From contig JAFYMP010000089.1 of the NCBI GenBank assembly GCA_017556585.1, positions 1-45,411 of the forward strand: a stretch of DNA of 45,411 bases, written 5' to 3'. Under the pieces are notes generated by a model that did not search any database, had not been told where the DNA came from, and saw only the letters and a list, made by a program, of their open reading frames with translations. This DNA comes from Bacteroidaceae bacterium. Its GTDB lineage: Bacteria; Bacteroidota; Bacteroidia; Bacteroidales; Bacteroidaceae. Position numbers and translations under genes: made by a program. Shown here one piece after another: positions 24,495 to 34,233 of this stretch (position 1 is its first letter; each line of letters starts with the position of its first letter).

Positions 24495-25850
24495 ATGAAG
24501 CCTTCAATACCAAAGGGTACAAGAGACTTTTCGCCAATTGAAATGGCGAGAAGAAACTATATATTTGATACAATAAGAGAGGTTTTTGGCCTGTTCGGCT
24601 ATCGTCAGATAGAGACTCCTGCCATGGAGAACTTATCTACTCTGATGGGTAAGTATGGCGAAGAGGGCGATAAACTATTGTTCAAAATTCAAAATTCGGG
24701 AGACTATTTCAAGTCATTGACCGATGAAGAATTGCTAAGCCGTAATGCTACAAAATTGGCATCGAAATTCTGTGAAAAGGGTTTGAGATATGACCTTACA
24801 GTACCATTTGCTCGTTTTGTGGTAATGCATAGAGAGGAGTTGCAATTCCCATTCAAACGTTATCAGATTCAGCCGGTATGGCGTGCCGATCGTCCGCAAA
24901 AAGGCAGATACAGAGAGTTTTACCAGTGCGATGCCGATGTGGTGGGTAGCGATTCTCTTTTGAACGAAGTTGAACTTATTCAGATGATAGATACCGTATT
25001 TACCAAATTTGGTGTAAGGGTAGCTATCAAGATGAATAACCGAAAAATTTTGGCAGGTATTGCTGAAATTATAGGTCAGGCAGATAAGATAGTAGATATA
25101 ACTGTTGCCATAGACAAGTTAGATAAGATAGGTCTGGATAATGTGAATGCCGAACTTTTGGAGAAAGGATTGCCACAGGATGCAGTAGAGAAATTGCAAC
25201 CTATCCTGGCTCTTTCCGGTACAAACAGCGAAAAACTGGCTACTATAGAAAAGGTATTGGCAGGAAGTGAGACCGGTTTGAAAGGTGTAGAGGAGTGTCG
25301 ATTTATTTTAGAAACAGCATCGTCACTTGGATTGAACAATGCTTTAGATTTAGATCTTACTCTGGCTCGTGGTTTGAATTACTACACTGGTGCTATTTTT
25401 GAAGTAAAGGCTTTAGATGTAGAGATAGGCAGCATAAGCGGAGGCGGTCGTTACGATAATCTTACCGGTATATTCGGAATGCCGGGTGTAAGCGGTGTAG
25501 GTATCTCTTTTGGTGCAGATAGAATATACGATGTACTTAATCAGTTGAATCTCTATCCGGAAAATGCGGTGTCGGGTACAAAGATACTCTTCCTGAACTT
25601 TGGCGCTCAGGAATCGGCTTTCTGTATATCTGTAATAGCAAAATTGCGTGCTAAAGGTGTATCGGCAGAGATCTATCCGGATGCTGTAAAAATGAAAAAA
25701 CAGATGTCGTATGCCAACGCATTGAACATTCCGTATGTGGCAATAGTTGGCAGTGATGAACTTGTCTCCGGTAAGATTACACTGAAAGATATGGTTTCAG
25801 GAAGTCAGGAACAGCTTGACGCAGAAGCTTTGATAAACAGAATATCGTAG
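24495..25850 (+). CDS. hisS: Histidyl-tRNA synthetase
   Basis: A class II synthetase that charges tRNA-His. The 451-residue product begins [12 protein letters not shown], has [32 protein letters not shown] motif 2 (residues about 120-150; here [15 protein letters not shown] then [13 protein letters not shown]), the histidine-specific [15 protein letters not shown] and motif 3 [11 protein letters not shown], and a C-terminal anticodon-binding domain ending in INRIS. Complete in length. It sits between the zinc peptidase and tex with 3- and 2-nt gaps. Confidence 0.97.
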   Translation: MKPSIPKGTRDFSPIEMARRNYIFDTIREVFGLFGYRQIETPAMENLSTLMGKYGEEGDKLLFKIQNSGDYFKSLTDEELLSRNATKLASKFCEKGLRYDLTVPFARFVVMHREELQFPFKRYQIQPVWRADRPQKGRYREFYQCDADVVGSDSLLNEVELIQMIDTVFTKFGVRVAIKMNNRKILAGIAEIIGQADKIVDITVAIDKLDKIGLDNVNAELLEKGLPQDAVEKLQPILALSGTNSEKLATIEKVLAGSETGLKGVEECRFILETASSLGLNNALDLDLTLARGLNYYTGAIFEVKALDVEIGSISGGGRYDNLTGIFGMPGVSGVGISFGADRIYDVLNQLNLYPENAVSGTKILFLNFGAQESAFCISVIAKLRAKGVSAEIYPDAVKMKKQMSYANALNIPYVAIVGSDELVSGKITLKDMVSGSQEQLDAEALINRIS

Positions 25851-25852
25851 AT

Positions 25853-27982
25853 ATGATTAAGATAGAAAAATTTGTGGCTGAAACAGTTGGTATAGAACTA
25901 TCTGCTGTTTTGGCCACACTTAATTTACTTGATGGTGGTGCTACCATTCCATTTATAAGCCGTTACAGAAAAGAGGCTACAGGCGGGCTTGACGAAGTAA
26001 AGATAGCAGAAATAGCAAATGCTGCAGCCAAGTTTCAGGAACTGTCTAAACGCAAAGAGACTATCTTGAAAAGTATAGCCGATCAGGACAAACTGACTCC
26101 CGAACTGAAAGAACGTATAGAGGAGTGTTTCGATTCCACCACTTTAGAGGATATTTATCTGCCATATAAACCCAAAAGAAAGACTCGTGCCGATGTTGCC
26201 CGCGAAAAAGGGTTGGAACCATTGGCAAAGATTATTATGAGCCAACAATATGGAGATGTGGAGGATAAGTCCGCACGTTTTGTAAAAGGTGATGTAAAAT
26301 CTGTGGATGATGCATTACAAGGGGCTCGAGACATAATAGCAGAATGGATTAACGAAGATGAATGGGTGAGAAACAGTGTTCGTAAAGTGTTCCAATACGA
26401 CGCAATACTTACTTCAAAAGTTGTAAAAGGAAAAGAGACCGAAGGCGATAAGTATCGCGACTATTTTGATTGGAGCGGTCCGCTGTCCAGATGCTCTTCT
26501 CACAGACTATTGGCTATAAGACGTGGTGAAAAGGAGGGTTTTTTGAAATGCTCTATACAACCGGCCGATGATGGCAGGGTGTATGAAAAATTAGATAGAA
26601 GATACTTAAAGAATGATTCTGAATCGTCTGAACAGGTAGAGATAGCTATACGAGATTCTTATAAACGATTGCTTAAACCATCTATAGAATCGGAATTTGC
26701 AGCATTGTCAAAAGAGAAAGCCGATGCAGAGGCCATCAGAGTGTTTGCACAGAACCTGAAACAACTGCTTATGGCGCCTCCATTGGGACAAAAGCGTGTG
26801 CTCGCCATAGATCCGGGTTTCAGAACGGGTTGTAAGGTGGTATGTTTAGATGCTCAGGGTAATCTGCTTCATAATGAAACTATCTATCCGCATCCGCCTA
26901 AAAATGAACGCCATATAGCGGAACGCAAGCTACAGAAACTGGTAGAACAATATAAGATAGAGGCTATATCAATAGGTAACGGAACAGCAGGACGTGAAAC
27001 GGAAGCTTTGGTTACAAATATCCGTTATGACCGTAAGATTCAGATTTTTATGGTAAGCGAAGATGGTGCTTCAATATATTCTGCTTCTAAAATTGCTCGC
27101 GATGAATTCCCCGATTACGATGTTACGGTGCGCGGATCTGTATCTATAGGACGTCGTTTGATGGATCCGTTGGCGGAACTTGTAAAGATAGATCCCAAAT
27201 CTATTGGTGTGGGACAGTATCAGTATGATGTAAATCAGACTGAACTGAAAGAGTCACTTGACAGGACGGTGGTTAGTTGTGTGAATCAGGTAGGTGTAAA
27301 TCTGAATACAGCAAGCCAATATCTGCTTACATACGTTTCCGGTTTGTCTTCTACATTGGCTAAGAACATAGTAGATTATCGCGTTGAAAACGGAGCTTTT
27401 GCAAATCGTAAGGAACTGATGAAAGTGCCCAGAATGGGAGCAAAATCTTTTGAACAGTCTGCCGGTTTCTTGCGTATTCCGGGAGCAAAGAATCCGCTTG
27501 ATAATTCTGCTGTACACCCTGAAAGTTACCACATAGTGGAACGTATGGCAAAAGATGTGGGCTGTACTGTGCAGGAACTAATCTCAAGTAAGGAAAAAAG
27601 AGATAACATTCAGTTGGACAAATATGTTTCTCAAGAGGTTGGTATGCCTACTCTGCGCGATATTATGGCAGAACTTGAAAAGCCGGGCAGAGACCCGAGA
27701 AGCAATATAGAGGTATTCAGTTTTGACGATACAATTCGTACAATAGATGATTTGAAACCAGGAATGGTGTTACCGGGAATAGTAACAAACATTACCAACT
27801 TTGGCTGTTTTGTAGATATAGGTATAAAGGAGAACGGATTGATTCATGTATCTGAAATGTCGGATAGTTATGTATCAGACCCCACTACAGTGGTATCTAT
27901 TCATCAACAGCTAAAGGTGAAAGTAAAATCTGTGGATATAGAACGCAAGCGAATAGCATTGAGCCTAAAGGATATTGGTTAG
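25853..27982 (+). CDS. tex: Tex-family transcription accessory protein
   Basis: Tex is an RNA-binding cytoplasmic protein related to eukaryotic Spt6. The 709-residue protein has the N-terminal region with GGATIPFISRYRKEATGGLDE, the YqgF-like fold (RVLAIDPGFRTGCKVVCLD), a helix-hairpin-helix region (LTYVSGLSSTLAKNIVDYR) and a C-terminal S1 domain (GMVLPGIVTNITNFGCFVDIG ... RIALSLKDI). The domain order is complete, slightly shorter than in gamma-proteobacteria. It is the last gene of the purA-hisS run; a repeat with two promoters follows. Confidence 0.95.
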   Translation: MIKIEKFVAETVGIELSAVLATLNLLDGGATIPFISRYRKEATGGLDEVKIAEIANAAAKFQELSKRKETILKSIADQDKLTPELKERIEECFDSTTLEDIYLPYKPKRKTRADVAREKGLEPLAKIIMSQQYGDVEDKSARFVKGDVKSVDDALQGARDIIAEWINEDEWVRNSVRKVFQYDAILTSKVVKGKETEGDKYRDYFDWSGPLSRCSSHRLLAIRRGEKEGFLKCSIQPADDGRVYEKLDRRYLKNDSESSEQVEIAIRDSYKRLLKPSIESEFAALSKEKADAEAIRVFAQNLKQLLMAPPLGQKRVLAIDPGFRTGCKVVCLDAQGNLLHNETIYPHPPKNERHIAERKLQKLVEQYKIEAISIGNGTAGRETEALVTNIRYDRKIQIFMVSEDGASIYSASKIARDEFPDYDVTVRGSVSIGRRLMDPLAELVKIDPKSIGVGQYQYDVNQTELKESLDRTVVSCVNQVGVNLNTASQYLLTYVSGLSSTLAKNIVDYRVENGAFANRKELMKVPRMGAKSFEQSAGFLRIPGAKNPLDNSAVHPESYHIVERMAKDVGCTVQELISSKEKRDNIQLDKYVSQEVGMPTLRDIMAELEKPGRDPRSNIEVFSFDDTIRTIDDLKPGMVLPGIVTNITNFGCFVDIGIKENGLIHVSEMSDSYVSDPTTVVSIHQQLKVKVKSVDIERKRIALSLKDIG

Positions 27983-28005
27983 ATTAGTAGAAATTTGTAC
28001 CTTTG
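27975..28005 (+). promoter_or_regulatory. Upstream ruvB promoter (P1)
   Basis: TTG (27975-27977), a 20-bp spacer and TACCTTTG (27998-28005). The -7 box is the left arm of a hairpin (27997-28021), so the DNA or nascent RNA around the start site is palindromic. Confidence 0.5.
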
Positions 28006-28078
28006 ACTTCGTCCAAGGTACGCCCGTTCGGCAAAATGCAAATAAACTTGCTTATGCCCTCACTTATTTGTACCTTTG
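27997..28078 (+). repeat. Promoter-bearing palindromic repeat, copy 2 (tex-ruvB)
   Basis: Bounded by two copies of GTACCTTTG (within the 13-bp identical ATTTGTACCTTTG at 27993-28005 and 28066-28078). It opens with the hairpin GTACCTT-GAC-TTC-GTC-AAGGTAC (27997-28021) and contains a second inverted repeat, GGCA..TGCAA / TTGC..TGCC. The right half, AAATAAACTTGC then CCCTCACTTA and the octamer, aligns with the repeat before pdxJ. Confidence 0.65.
28048..28078 (+). promoter_or_regulatory. Proximal ruvB promoter (P2), almost leaderless
   Basis: TTG (28048-28050), a 20-bp spacer and TACCTTTG (28071-28078), ending 6 nt before the ruvB ATG at 28085. Initiation at the usual distance would leave a leader of about 0-3 nt. 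Confidence 0.6.
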
Positions 28079-28084
28079 CTAACG

Positions 28085-29107
28085 ATGGAAGATTTTGATA
28101 TAAGACAGCAGCGTTACAATGGTTCCGATAAGGAACTGGATAATGCTTTGCGCCCGTTATCGTTTGACGATTTTACGGGGCAGGATAAGATTGTGGAAAA
28201 TCTGAAGGTCTTTGTCGAGGCTGCCAATCGTAGAGGAGAGTCGTTAGATCATACGTTGTTACATGGTCCTCCGGGATTGGGAAAAACCACTCTGAGTAAT
28301 ATCATTGCTAATGAACTTGGAGTAGGGTTTAAGATTACTTCCGGTCCTGTTTTGGATAAACCCGGAGATTTGGCAGGTATCCTTACATCGTTGCAACCAA
28401 AGGATGTTCTCTTTATAGATGAAATACATCGTCTGTCTCCGGTTGTAGAGGAGTATCTCTATTCTGCAATGGAAGATTATCGTATTGATATTATGATAGA
28501 TAAGGGGCCATCTGCAAGAAGTGTTCAGATAGGTCTGTCACCATTCACTCTGATTGGTGCAACTACCCGCAGCGGTCTGCTTACAGCACCATTAAGAGCT
28601 CGTTTCGGTATAAATATGCATCTGGAATATTATGGTGCAGATACGCTGAAGAATATCATTCTGCGTTCGGCAGGTATATTGGGTGTGCCATGTAATACTG
28701 ATGCAGCATCTGAGATAGCACGTCGCAGTCGCGGTACGCCACGAATAGCTAATGCGTTGTTGCGCAGAGTGCGTGATTTTGCTCAGGTGAAAGGTTCTGG
28801 ACGCATCACTTTAGATATAGCAAAAATAGCATTAGAAGCTCTGAATATAGATAAATTCGGTCTTGATGAGATTGATAATAAGATTCTCTGTACTATTATT
28901 GATAAGTTTGGTGGTGGTCCTGTAGGATTGGGCACCATCGCTACAGCACTTGGCGAAGATCCTGGTACGTTAGAAGAGGTGTATGAGCCATTCCTTATTC
29001 AGGAAGGTTTTATAAAACGTACGCCAAGAGGACGAGAGGTGACCGATCTGGCTTATCGCCATTTGGGTCGTTCCAAATATCCATCTACACCAGATCTTTT
29101 CTCATAA
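28085..29107 (+). CDS. ruvB: Holliday junction branch-migration DNA helicase RuvB
   Basis: RuvB is the AAA+ motor of the RuvAB branch-migration complex. The 340-residue protein has Walker A GPPGLGKT at 61-68, Walker B DEIH at 112-115, the sensor [18 protein letters not shown] and the C-terminal winged-helix motif [13 protein letters not shown]. The start at 28085 ([10 protein letters not shown]) matches the family; an in-frame TTG at 28076 lies in the promoter octamer and was rejected. The gene's promoter is carried by the repeat just upstream. ruvA and ruvC are not in the window. Confidence 0.97.
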   Translation: MEDFDIRQQRYNGSDKELDNALRPLSFDDFTGQDKIVENLKVFVEAANRRGESLDHTLLHGPPGLGKTTLSNIIANELGVGFKITSGPVLDKPGDLAGILTSLQPKDVLFIDEIHRLSPVVEEYLYSAMEDYRIDIMIDKGPSARSVQIGLSPFTLIGATTRSGLLTAPLRARFGINMHLEYYGADTLKNIILRSAGILGVPCNTDAASEIARRSRGTPRIANALLRRVRDFAQVKGSGRITLDIAKIALEALNIDKFGLDEIDNKILCTIIDKFGGGPVGLGTIATALGEDPGTLEEVYEPFLIQEGFIKRTPRGREVTDLAYRHLGRSKYPSTPDLFS

Positions 29108-29113
29108 AAATAC

Positions 29114-30946
29114 ATGTATATGACTACGCAACCGGTTGAAAAGTATCTCTTTTTACATCTCGGTTTCCATCTCTCACCGGGTAGTGTTTGTGATGGAACA
29201 CTGGAATATTATGGAATAGAGAAGGTGTATTATAAGGTGGTATCTGTGGAAGGCGAACTGTCATATTACGGAGCAGAGATGTTACAGTTCCTGAATGGAT
29301 TGCCGGTAGAGGTGGCTTGGGAACAGGAATTAGAACCATGTAAAGATGATGTAGCCAAAACTCAGTTCTTTGTACCGCCGTTGAAATCGGGTAAATACTA
29401 CATTCTTGCTTCAGATTCTCCGCAATTTGAAGATGGTAGTTATATATCGTATTTATATACTCCTTGTAACAGATTGGCCTTTCTGGGTAAGGTCTTCTCA
29501 GGTAGTAACTTTACGGGGGTGGTTATTGATAATATAGAGGGATATCCAATACCCGATTGCAGATTTACCTTGATACGTATAGATAAAGCGCTGTATGAAG
29601 AGAGACATAGAGTTATCAAAGAGGGATATTCTAATAAAGATGGTGTGTTAACCGTTATAGGTATATCAAATGGAGACTATCAGTTAAATCTCTATTATGA
29701 TGATAACTCATATACAGCAACATTTACGCTCCCGTATCAGAGTGATATGCCTATGCCTAACATAGCAAAGGTATTGACAGACAAGAATAATTATTGTCCG
29801 GGTGAGAAGATACGTTATTCAGCAGTGGTATATGTGAGTGATGGTTATAATGTGGCAAAGTTATGCACTGACTATCCGCTTACAGTCACCCTGTTTGACA
29901 GTGATTGGAAACGTCTGTCTGTAAAAGAGATGGAGACCGACGAAGATGGTTTGGTTTCCGGAACAATAACAATACCCAGAAACGTTTCTCCCGGTCGTTA
30001 CACTTTACAAATTAGCGACGAAGACGATTTGGTAAATACCAAAAGGCCTATTTATGTTTTAACTGATATCTCTAAATCTACACCATGCGCATCGGAAGAA
30101 ATAGTATTTAGGGATGACAATATAGACACTGAAGCCATTCAGATAGAGGCCGAAAAGACTGTTTACAATGTAGGCGATACAGCAATTATCAAACTTAAAA
30201 ATAGTTCTGCACCGCGTACTCAATTTGCGGCAGAAACTCGTTTCGGATTCTATAGAGCAGGAACCATAGAGGGTGAAACTACTCTTGAAATACCTATAGA
30301 TAAAGAAATGGTAGGTGGAGTGTTTATTGCATTTTATTCTATATATAAACGTAGGGTACATAGAAAATCACTTACTATAAATGTACCATTTACTGAGAAA
30401 AAACTAAACGTAAATATAACAAAAAAACGTGCCACAAAAAAGAGCGATATATTTGAGCTTCAGATAACAGACTATCAGGGAAACCCGGTTAAGGCTACAA
30501 TAATGTTGTCTGTAAGTAAACAAACAGATTTGATATCAACAGACAATAGTTGGCATATATCTCCCTGGAGTAAATTGGTTGTAAACTATGTATCAAGAAT
30601 AAAAGAAGAGAGTATGTACTCTTCTTCTTATAAACTTTATAATTCTAACGAAGTTTGTATAGAGCAGGCTCCGGAAATTCCTGCACTTCAATACGATAAC
30701 TACTGCGCAGGAGAAATAAATCTGAACGAAGAGAAAAGACGTCCGGAGAAGAAAGAGGTTCAGCAAATTGAGGTTGAAGCATCTCCATCACCATTGTTTA
30801 TTCGTAAAATAAAAACCGATGATGAAGGAAGAGCGGAATTCTTAATGGGTGTTTTAAAGAATCCTGAAGATTATATATTCAGACTTTCTGCCTATTCTGC
30901 AAAGTTGCAAACCTGTTCGTTACAGATAAAATTGAGCGATATATAA
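29114..30946 (+). CDS. Short macroglobulin (MG-domain) protein without signal peptide
   Basis: The 610-residue protein looks like the N-terminal portion of the large Bacteroidota alpha-2-macroglobulin/MG2 proteins. It starts at PVEKYLFLH (the family's PxEKxYLHF strand), has PPLKSGKYYILASDSPQFED (MG1-like), KVLTDKNNYCPGEKIRYSAVVY (the FTDRxxYRPGQ-type MG2 strand) and LTVTLFDSDWKRLSVKEMETDEDGL (MG3-like), and ends soon after TDDEGRAEFLMGV. There is no thioester (CxEQ) and no complement-like domain. No signal peptide or lipobox is visible, and the frame cannot extend upstream because ruvB's in-frame stop lies 6 nt before. It may be a truncated or degenerate relative of the gene at 2-1633, or work in the cytoplasm. 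It converges on the TonB-dependent receptor gene, 6 nt away. Confidence 0.7.
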   Translation: MYMTTQPVEKYLFLHLGFHLSPGSVCDGTLEYYGIEKVYYKVVSVEGELSYYGAEMLQFLNGLPVEVAWEQELEPCKDDVAKTQFFVPPLKSGKYYILASDSPQFEDGSYISYLYTPCNRLAFLGKVFSGSNFTGVVIDNIEGYPIPDCRFTLIRIDKALYEERHRVIKEGYSNKDGVLTVIGISNGDYQLNLYYDDNSYTATFTLPYQSDMPMPNIAKVLTDKNNYCPGEKIRYSAVVYVSDGYNVAKLCTDYPLTVTLFDSDWKRLSVKEMETDEDGLVSGTITIPRNVSPGRYTLQISDEDDLVNTKRPIYVLTDISKSTPCASEEIVFRDDNIDTEAIQIEAEKTVYNVGDTAIIKLKNSSAPRTQFAAETRFGFYRAGTIEGETTLEIPIDKEMVGGVFIAFYSIYKRRVHRKSLTINVPFTEKKLNVNITKKRATKKSDIFELQITDYQGNPVKATIMLSVSKQTDLISTDNSWHISPWSKLVVNYVSRIKEESMYSSSYKLYNSNEVCIEQAPEIPALQYDNYCAGEINLNEEKRRPEKKEVQQIEVEASPSPLFIRKIKTDDEGRAEFLMGVLKNPEDYIFRLSAYSAKLQTCSLQIKLSDI

Positions 30947-30952
30947 CGTATC

Positions 30953-32851
30953 TCAGAAACCTATTTTTATTCCGCTCATTACAGTTGTTCCCGGCATAGG
31001 ATATCCGGAAAGAGTTTCGTATTTGCTATTCAATAGGTTTTCACCTTTTATATATAGTGAGATATTCTTGTTAATGATAAAACTATATCTTGCATTCCAC
31101 AATACATATTGCTCTTGTTGAATGTTTCCCGGTGTAATATCGGTGTACAAACCTGCTACATATTGAACTCCTGTTGTAAACCTGCTCCTGTTTTTCAGCC
31201 AGTCTAATTCTGCATATAGTTTATGTTCCGGAGCAGACAAAACAGGATTTTTCATATTCAGATAGCTGTAGTTTGCACTTGCAGAAAGATGGTCGGTAAT
31301 ACGGTATCTGCTCTCTAATTCTATTCCGCTGTTTTTTAACTCTCCACTATTCATATTGCGCTTTTTGCCATCTACCATCTCTATGGTTATAATGTTATTT
31401 GCATCTATGTAAAACAGACTGATGTCAAACGAAAGTTTACTGTCCAAATACAAACCGCTATATGAAATTTCGTAATTGGTAAGTTCTTCCGGTTTCAAAT
31501 CCGGGTTCTGAGGTGGAAACAGGAACATATCTTTCATTGTGGGGTTTCTGTAACCCTCCGATACAACCAGTTTGAAATTATGGTTTGAATTTGGGGTGTA
31601 TGTAATACCTGTTTGAGGAATCCATTTGTTTCCTATAATACTATGATGATTAAAGCGCAAACCTACATTAAAAGTAAATTTGTCAAGCAATTTCTGATTT
31701 ACATTTATATAGCCTGCCACTTCATTACTTTTCTCTTCTACTGCCGGCAGTGCTTTGCTCCAAGGCGATGAAATGGTACCATCATCGTGTGCAAACCAAC
31801 CTTTTCCATAAACATTAAAATAGTCGAATCCAACGGTAGTTTTGTTACCATTTACTATATGGAAAGTCTCATAAAAACTTATTCCGGAAAGTGCATCTTT
31901 TGAACGGAAACTGTAGGTAAGCGGAGTAGCTCCAATGGCATTACCATCATCTATTGTATGGTTCCCAAAGTTTGAAAATAGCATAACAGCACCCGATGCC
32001 TTGTTGAAACTATTGGAAAACGATGCAGAAACATTGCCTCTTATAATGTCTGCTTTATTGTTTACCAGTGGTGATAGTACAGTTCCGGGATTTTCGCTGT
32101 AAATCTCTGCAATATTACTTTGTACTGAAACAGAGTAACTGTCGGAAATTCGGTAAGATACACCTAAATTGCCCTGCAATTGGTTGTAGTGCATATTTTC
32201 GCGGTGCCCATTGCTTTGGTTGTATATAATAGAAGCGTGCGCTTTCAATTTCTCTTTGGAATACGATGTTGCTATATTGGACTGCAAAGAGTTAAATGAA
32301 CCGTATGCCACTGTAGCAGAACCATTAAAACCGTGGTATGCCGGACTGCCTGTTATTATGTTCATTGTACCACCCATGGCATTTGAACCATATAAAACAG
32401 ATGACGGACCGCGTACTATCTCTATTCTTTTGGCCATGGTTGCCTGATACAGATCAGCAATGGGGTGTCCCATCAAACCTGCGTACTGCGGATGTCCGTC
32501 TATAAGTACCAACATTTGTGCTGAATTTGTTCCTCCTATGCCACGTATGTTTATACCACCTGCTGCTCCTGTAGATATTCCGTAGCCCATTACGCTGCGT
32601 GAAGTGCTGAAAAATCCGGGGACCTGTTCGTTCAGAATAGTAAGCAGTGATGGTTCAAATCTGGATTCAATATCTTCACTGTCAACAATTGAAACTGTTG
32701 ATGGAATTTCTGAAACGGGAGATTGTTCTCTACTTCCGGTAATAACAATCTCGTTCAAATCTACTCCTGCCATTGCATCTTGATTGTTATTTGCCGATAA
32801 GGTGCAAGCAAAGGTTAATGCAAATAGTATTATGCTAAAATGTTTTTTCAT
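30953..32851 (-). CDS. TonB-dependent outer-membrane receptor
   Basis: The 632-residue protein (from the ATG at 32851) has a signal peptide (HFSIILFALTFACTLSA), a plug domain starting VDLNEIVITGSREQSPVSEIP, with NIRGIGGTNSAQMLVLIDGHP and EIVRGPSSVLYGSNAMGGTMNI, and a 22-strand-type barrel ending in Phe (VMSGIKIGF). The VITGSR stretch near the plug start serves as TonB box region. The size and plug resemble BtuB/HmuR-like receptors for cobalamin, haem or siderophores, rather than SusC (no N-terminal carboxypeptidase-like domain, no adjacent SusD); the ligand is not determined. ATG 32863 would add four residues. It has its own promoter and no partner transport genes beside it. Confidence 0.9.
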   Translation of the reverse strand: MKKHFSIILFALTFACTLSANNNQDAMAGVDLNEIVITGSREQSPVSEIPSTVSIVDSEDIESRFEPSLLTILNEQVPGFFSTSRSVMGYGISTGAAGGINIRGIGGTNSAQMLVLIDGHPQYAGLMGHPIADLYQATMAKRIEIVRGPSSVLYGSNAMGGTMNIITGSPAYHGFNGSATVAYGSFNSLQSNIATSYSKEKLKAHASIIYNQSNGHRENMHYNQLQGNLGVSYRISDSYSVSVQSNIAEIYSENPGTVLSPLVNNKADIIRGNVSASFSNSFNKASGAVMLFSNFGNHTIDDGNAIGATPLTYSFRSKDALSGISFYETFHIVNGNKTTVGFDYFNVYGKGWFAHDDGTISSPWSKALPAVEEKSNEVAGYINVNQKLLDKFTFNVGLRFNHHSIIGNKWIPQTGITYTPNSNHNFKLVVSEGYRNPTMKDMFLFPPQNPDLKPEELTNYEISYSGLYLDSKLSFDISLFYIDANNIITIEMVDGKKRNMNSGELKNSGIELESRYRITDHLSASANYSYLNMKNPVLSAPEHKLYAELDWLKNRSRFTTGVQYVAGLYTDITPGNIQQEQYVLWNARYSFIINKNISLYIKGENLLNSKYETLSGYPMPGTTVMSGIKIGF

Positions 32852-32890
32852 TGAATATCCCATTGAGGTTAGTATCTATTCTTTTCGTTG

Positions 32891-32920
32891 CAAAAATAAT
32901 GGTTTTATTCATTTATTCAA
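32891..32920 (-). promoter_or_regulatory. Promoter of the TonB-dependent receptor gene
   Basis: On the reverse strand TTG (32918-32920), a 19-bp spacer and TATTTTTG (32891-32898) match the phylum's promoter exactly. It leaves a leader of about 35 nt before the ATG at 32851. No clear Fur-like palindrome was seen in it. Confidence 0.65.
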
Positions 32921-32951
32921 TACGCAATAAGGTCATTTTGAAAAGTATAGT

Positions 32952-32959
32952 TAAATTTG
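32952..32959 (+). promoter_or_regulatory. Possible -7 box of the SpmA-SpmB fusion gene
   Basis: TAAATTTG matches TAnnTTTG 27 nt before the ATG at 32987; the -33 partner is not evident. The position is divergent from the receptor promoter. Confidence 0.35.
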
Positions 32960-32986
32960 CAGATAAGAATATTTGTTTAGGACTAT

Positions 32987-34216
32987 ATGGTATTGAATTG
33001 GATTTGGGTGGCTTTTTTTCTAATAGCGTTTGTGGTGGCGCTGTTACATCTGATATTTGCAGGCGATGCAAGTATATTTGAATCGATAATAAATTCTACT
33101 TTCGATTCAGCAAAGACAGGTTTTGAAATATCATTGGGTCTTACAGGTGTGCTATCTTTGTGGTTAGGTATAATGAAGATAGGCGAAAAGGGTGGCGTGG
33201 TAGATGTCTTTGCCAAAATGCTAAGTCCGGTATTTTCACGCTTGTTTCCATCGCTTCCAAAAAATGATCCGGCATACGGTTCCATCTTTATGAATATTGC
33301 CGCCAATATGTTGGGCTTAGACAATGCAGCAACACCTATGGGGCTGAAAGCAATGGAGCGAATGCAGGAACTTAACAAAGAGAAAGATACTGCTTCCGAT
33401 GCCATGATAATGTTCCTTGTACTGAATACATCCGGTCTGACTATTATTCCGGTAAGCGTAATGGTCTATAGGGCGCAATTGGGTGCAGCGCAACCTGCTG
33501 ATGTTTTTCTACCTATTCTGCTTGCTACATTCTTTTCCACTATGGTGGGCTTGATAGCTACCTGTTTAATTCAGAAAATCAAATTCGATAAAGTGCTGTT
33601 TGCTTTCTTTGGCGGTTTAAGCCTTTTGGTGGCATTGATAATATGGGGTTTCAGCTCTTTGCCGGCAGTTAAGATAGGTTCATTATCCACATCAATCGCA
33701 AACATTATTCTGGTGTTGGTCATAGTGGGCTTTATGGTGGCTGGAATTATAAAGAAGGTAAATGTGTATGAAGCCTTTGTTGAGGGCGCAAAAGAGGGAT
33801 TTACCACAGCAGTAAGAATTATACCGTATCTGGTGGCAATACTTGTTGGTATAGGTGTATTCCGTGCTTCGGGTGCAATGGATTTTATAGTGGATGGTGT
33901 GGCCTGGTGCGTAGAAAAATGCGGAATCAACAGTGATTTTGTGGCTGCTCTGCCTACAGCTTTGATGAAACCTTTAAGCGGGAGCGGTGCACGTGGCCTT
34001 ATGATTGATGCAATGACCACATACGGTGCCGATTCGTTTGCAGGACGTATGGCATGCCTGTTCCAGGGTTCTACCGATACCACGTTCTATATACTTGCTG
34101 TCTATTTTGGCAGTGTAGGTATTAAGAAGACAAAGTATGCCGTGCAGTGCGGTCTGTTGGCCGATTTTGCAGGTATTCTGGCTGCTATTGCAATGGGATA
34201 TATATTTTTTGGATAA
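32987..34216 (+). CDS. SpmA-SpmB fusion (nucleoside recognition domain) membrane protein
   Basis: The 409-residue, strongly hydrophobic protein is a fusion of the two halves known in Bacillus as spore maturation proteins A and B. The first half has TGFEISLGLTGVLSLWLGIMK and FMNIAANMLGLDNAATPMGLKAM; the second has a Gate/nucleoside-recognition repeat with RIIPYLVAILVGIGVFRASG and LMKPLSGSGARG. Around eight membrane spans are visible. In non-spore-formers the function is unknown; transport of a nucleoside-like or small solute is suggested by the domain name only. Its start lies 136 nt from the receptor's on the other strand, and ybeY follows 17 nt after its stop. Confidence 0.88.
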   Translation: MVLNWIWVAFFLIAFVVALLHLIFAGDASIFESIINSTFDSAKTGFEISLGLTGVLSLWLGIMKIGEKGGVVDVFAKMLSPVFSRLFPSLPKNDPAYGSIFMNIAANMLGLDNAATPMGLKAMERMQELNKEKDTASDAMIMFLVLNTSGLTIIPVSVMVYRAQLGAAQPADVFLPILLATFFSTMVGLIATCLIQKIKFDKVLFAFFGGLSLLVALIIWGFSSLPAVKIGSLSTSIANIILVLVIVGFMVAGIIKKVNVYEAFVEGAKEGFTTAVRIIPYLVAILVGIGVFRASGAMDFIVDGVAWCVEKCGINSDFVAALPTALMKPLSGSGARGLMIDAMTTYGADSFAGRMACLFQGSTDTTFYILAVYFGSVGIKKTKYAVQCGLLADFAGILAAIAMGYIFFG

Positions 34217-34233
34217 CATAAAATTATAATAGA

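Noticed and set aside
28076..28084. TTG start for ruvB at 28076
   Set aside because: It lies in the promoter octamer and adds three residues not in the family.
30947..30952. Terminator between the MG protein and TonB receptor genes
   Set aside because: Only 6 bp separate the stops and no hairpin with a T-run was found nearby.
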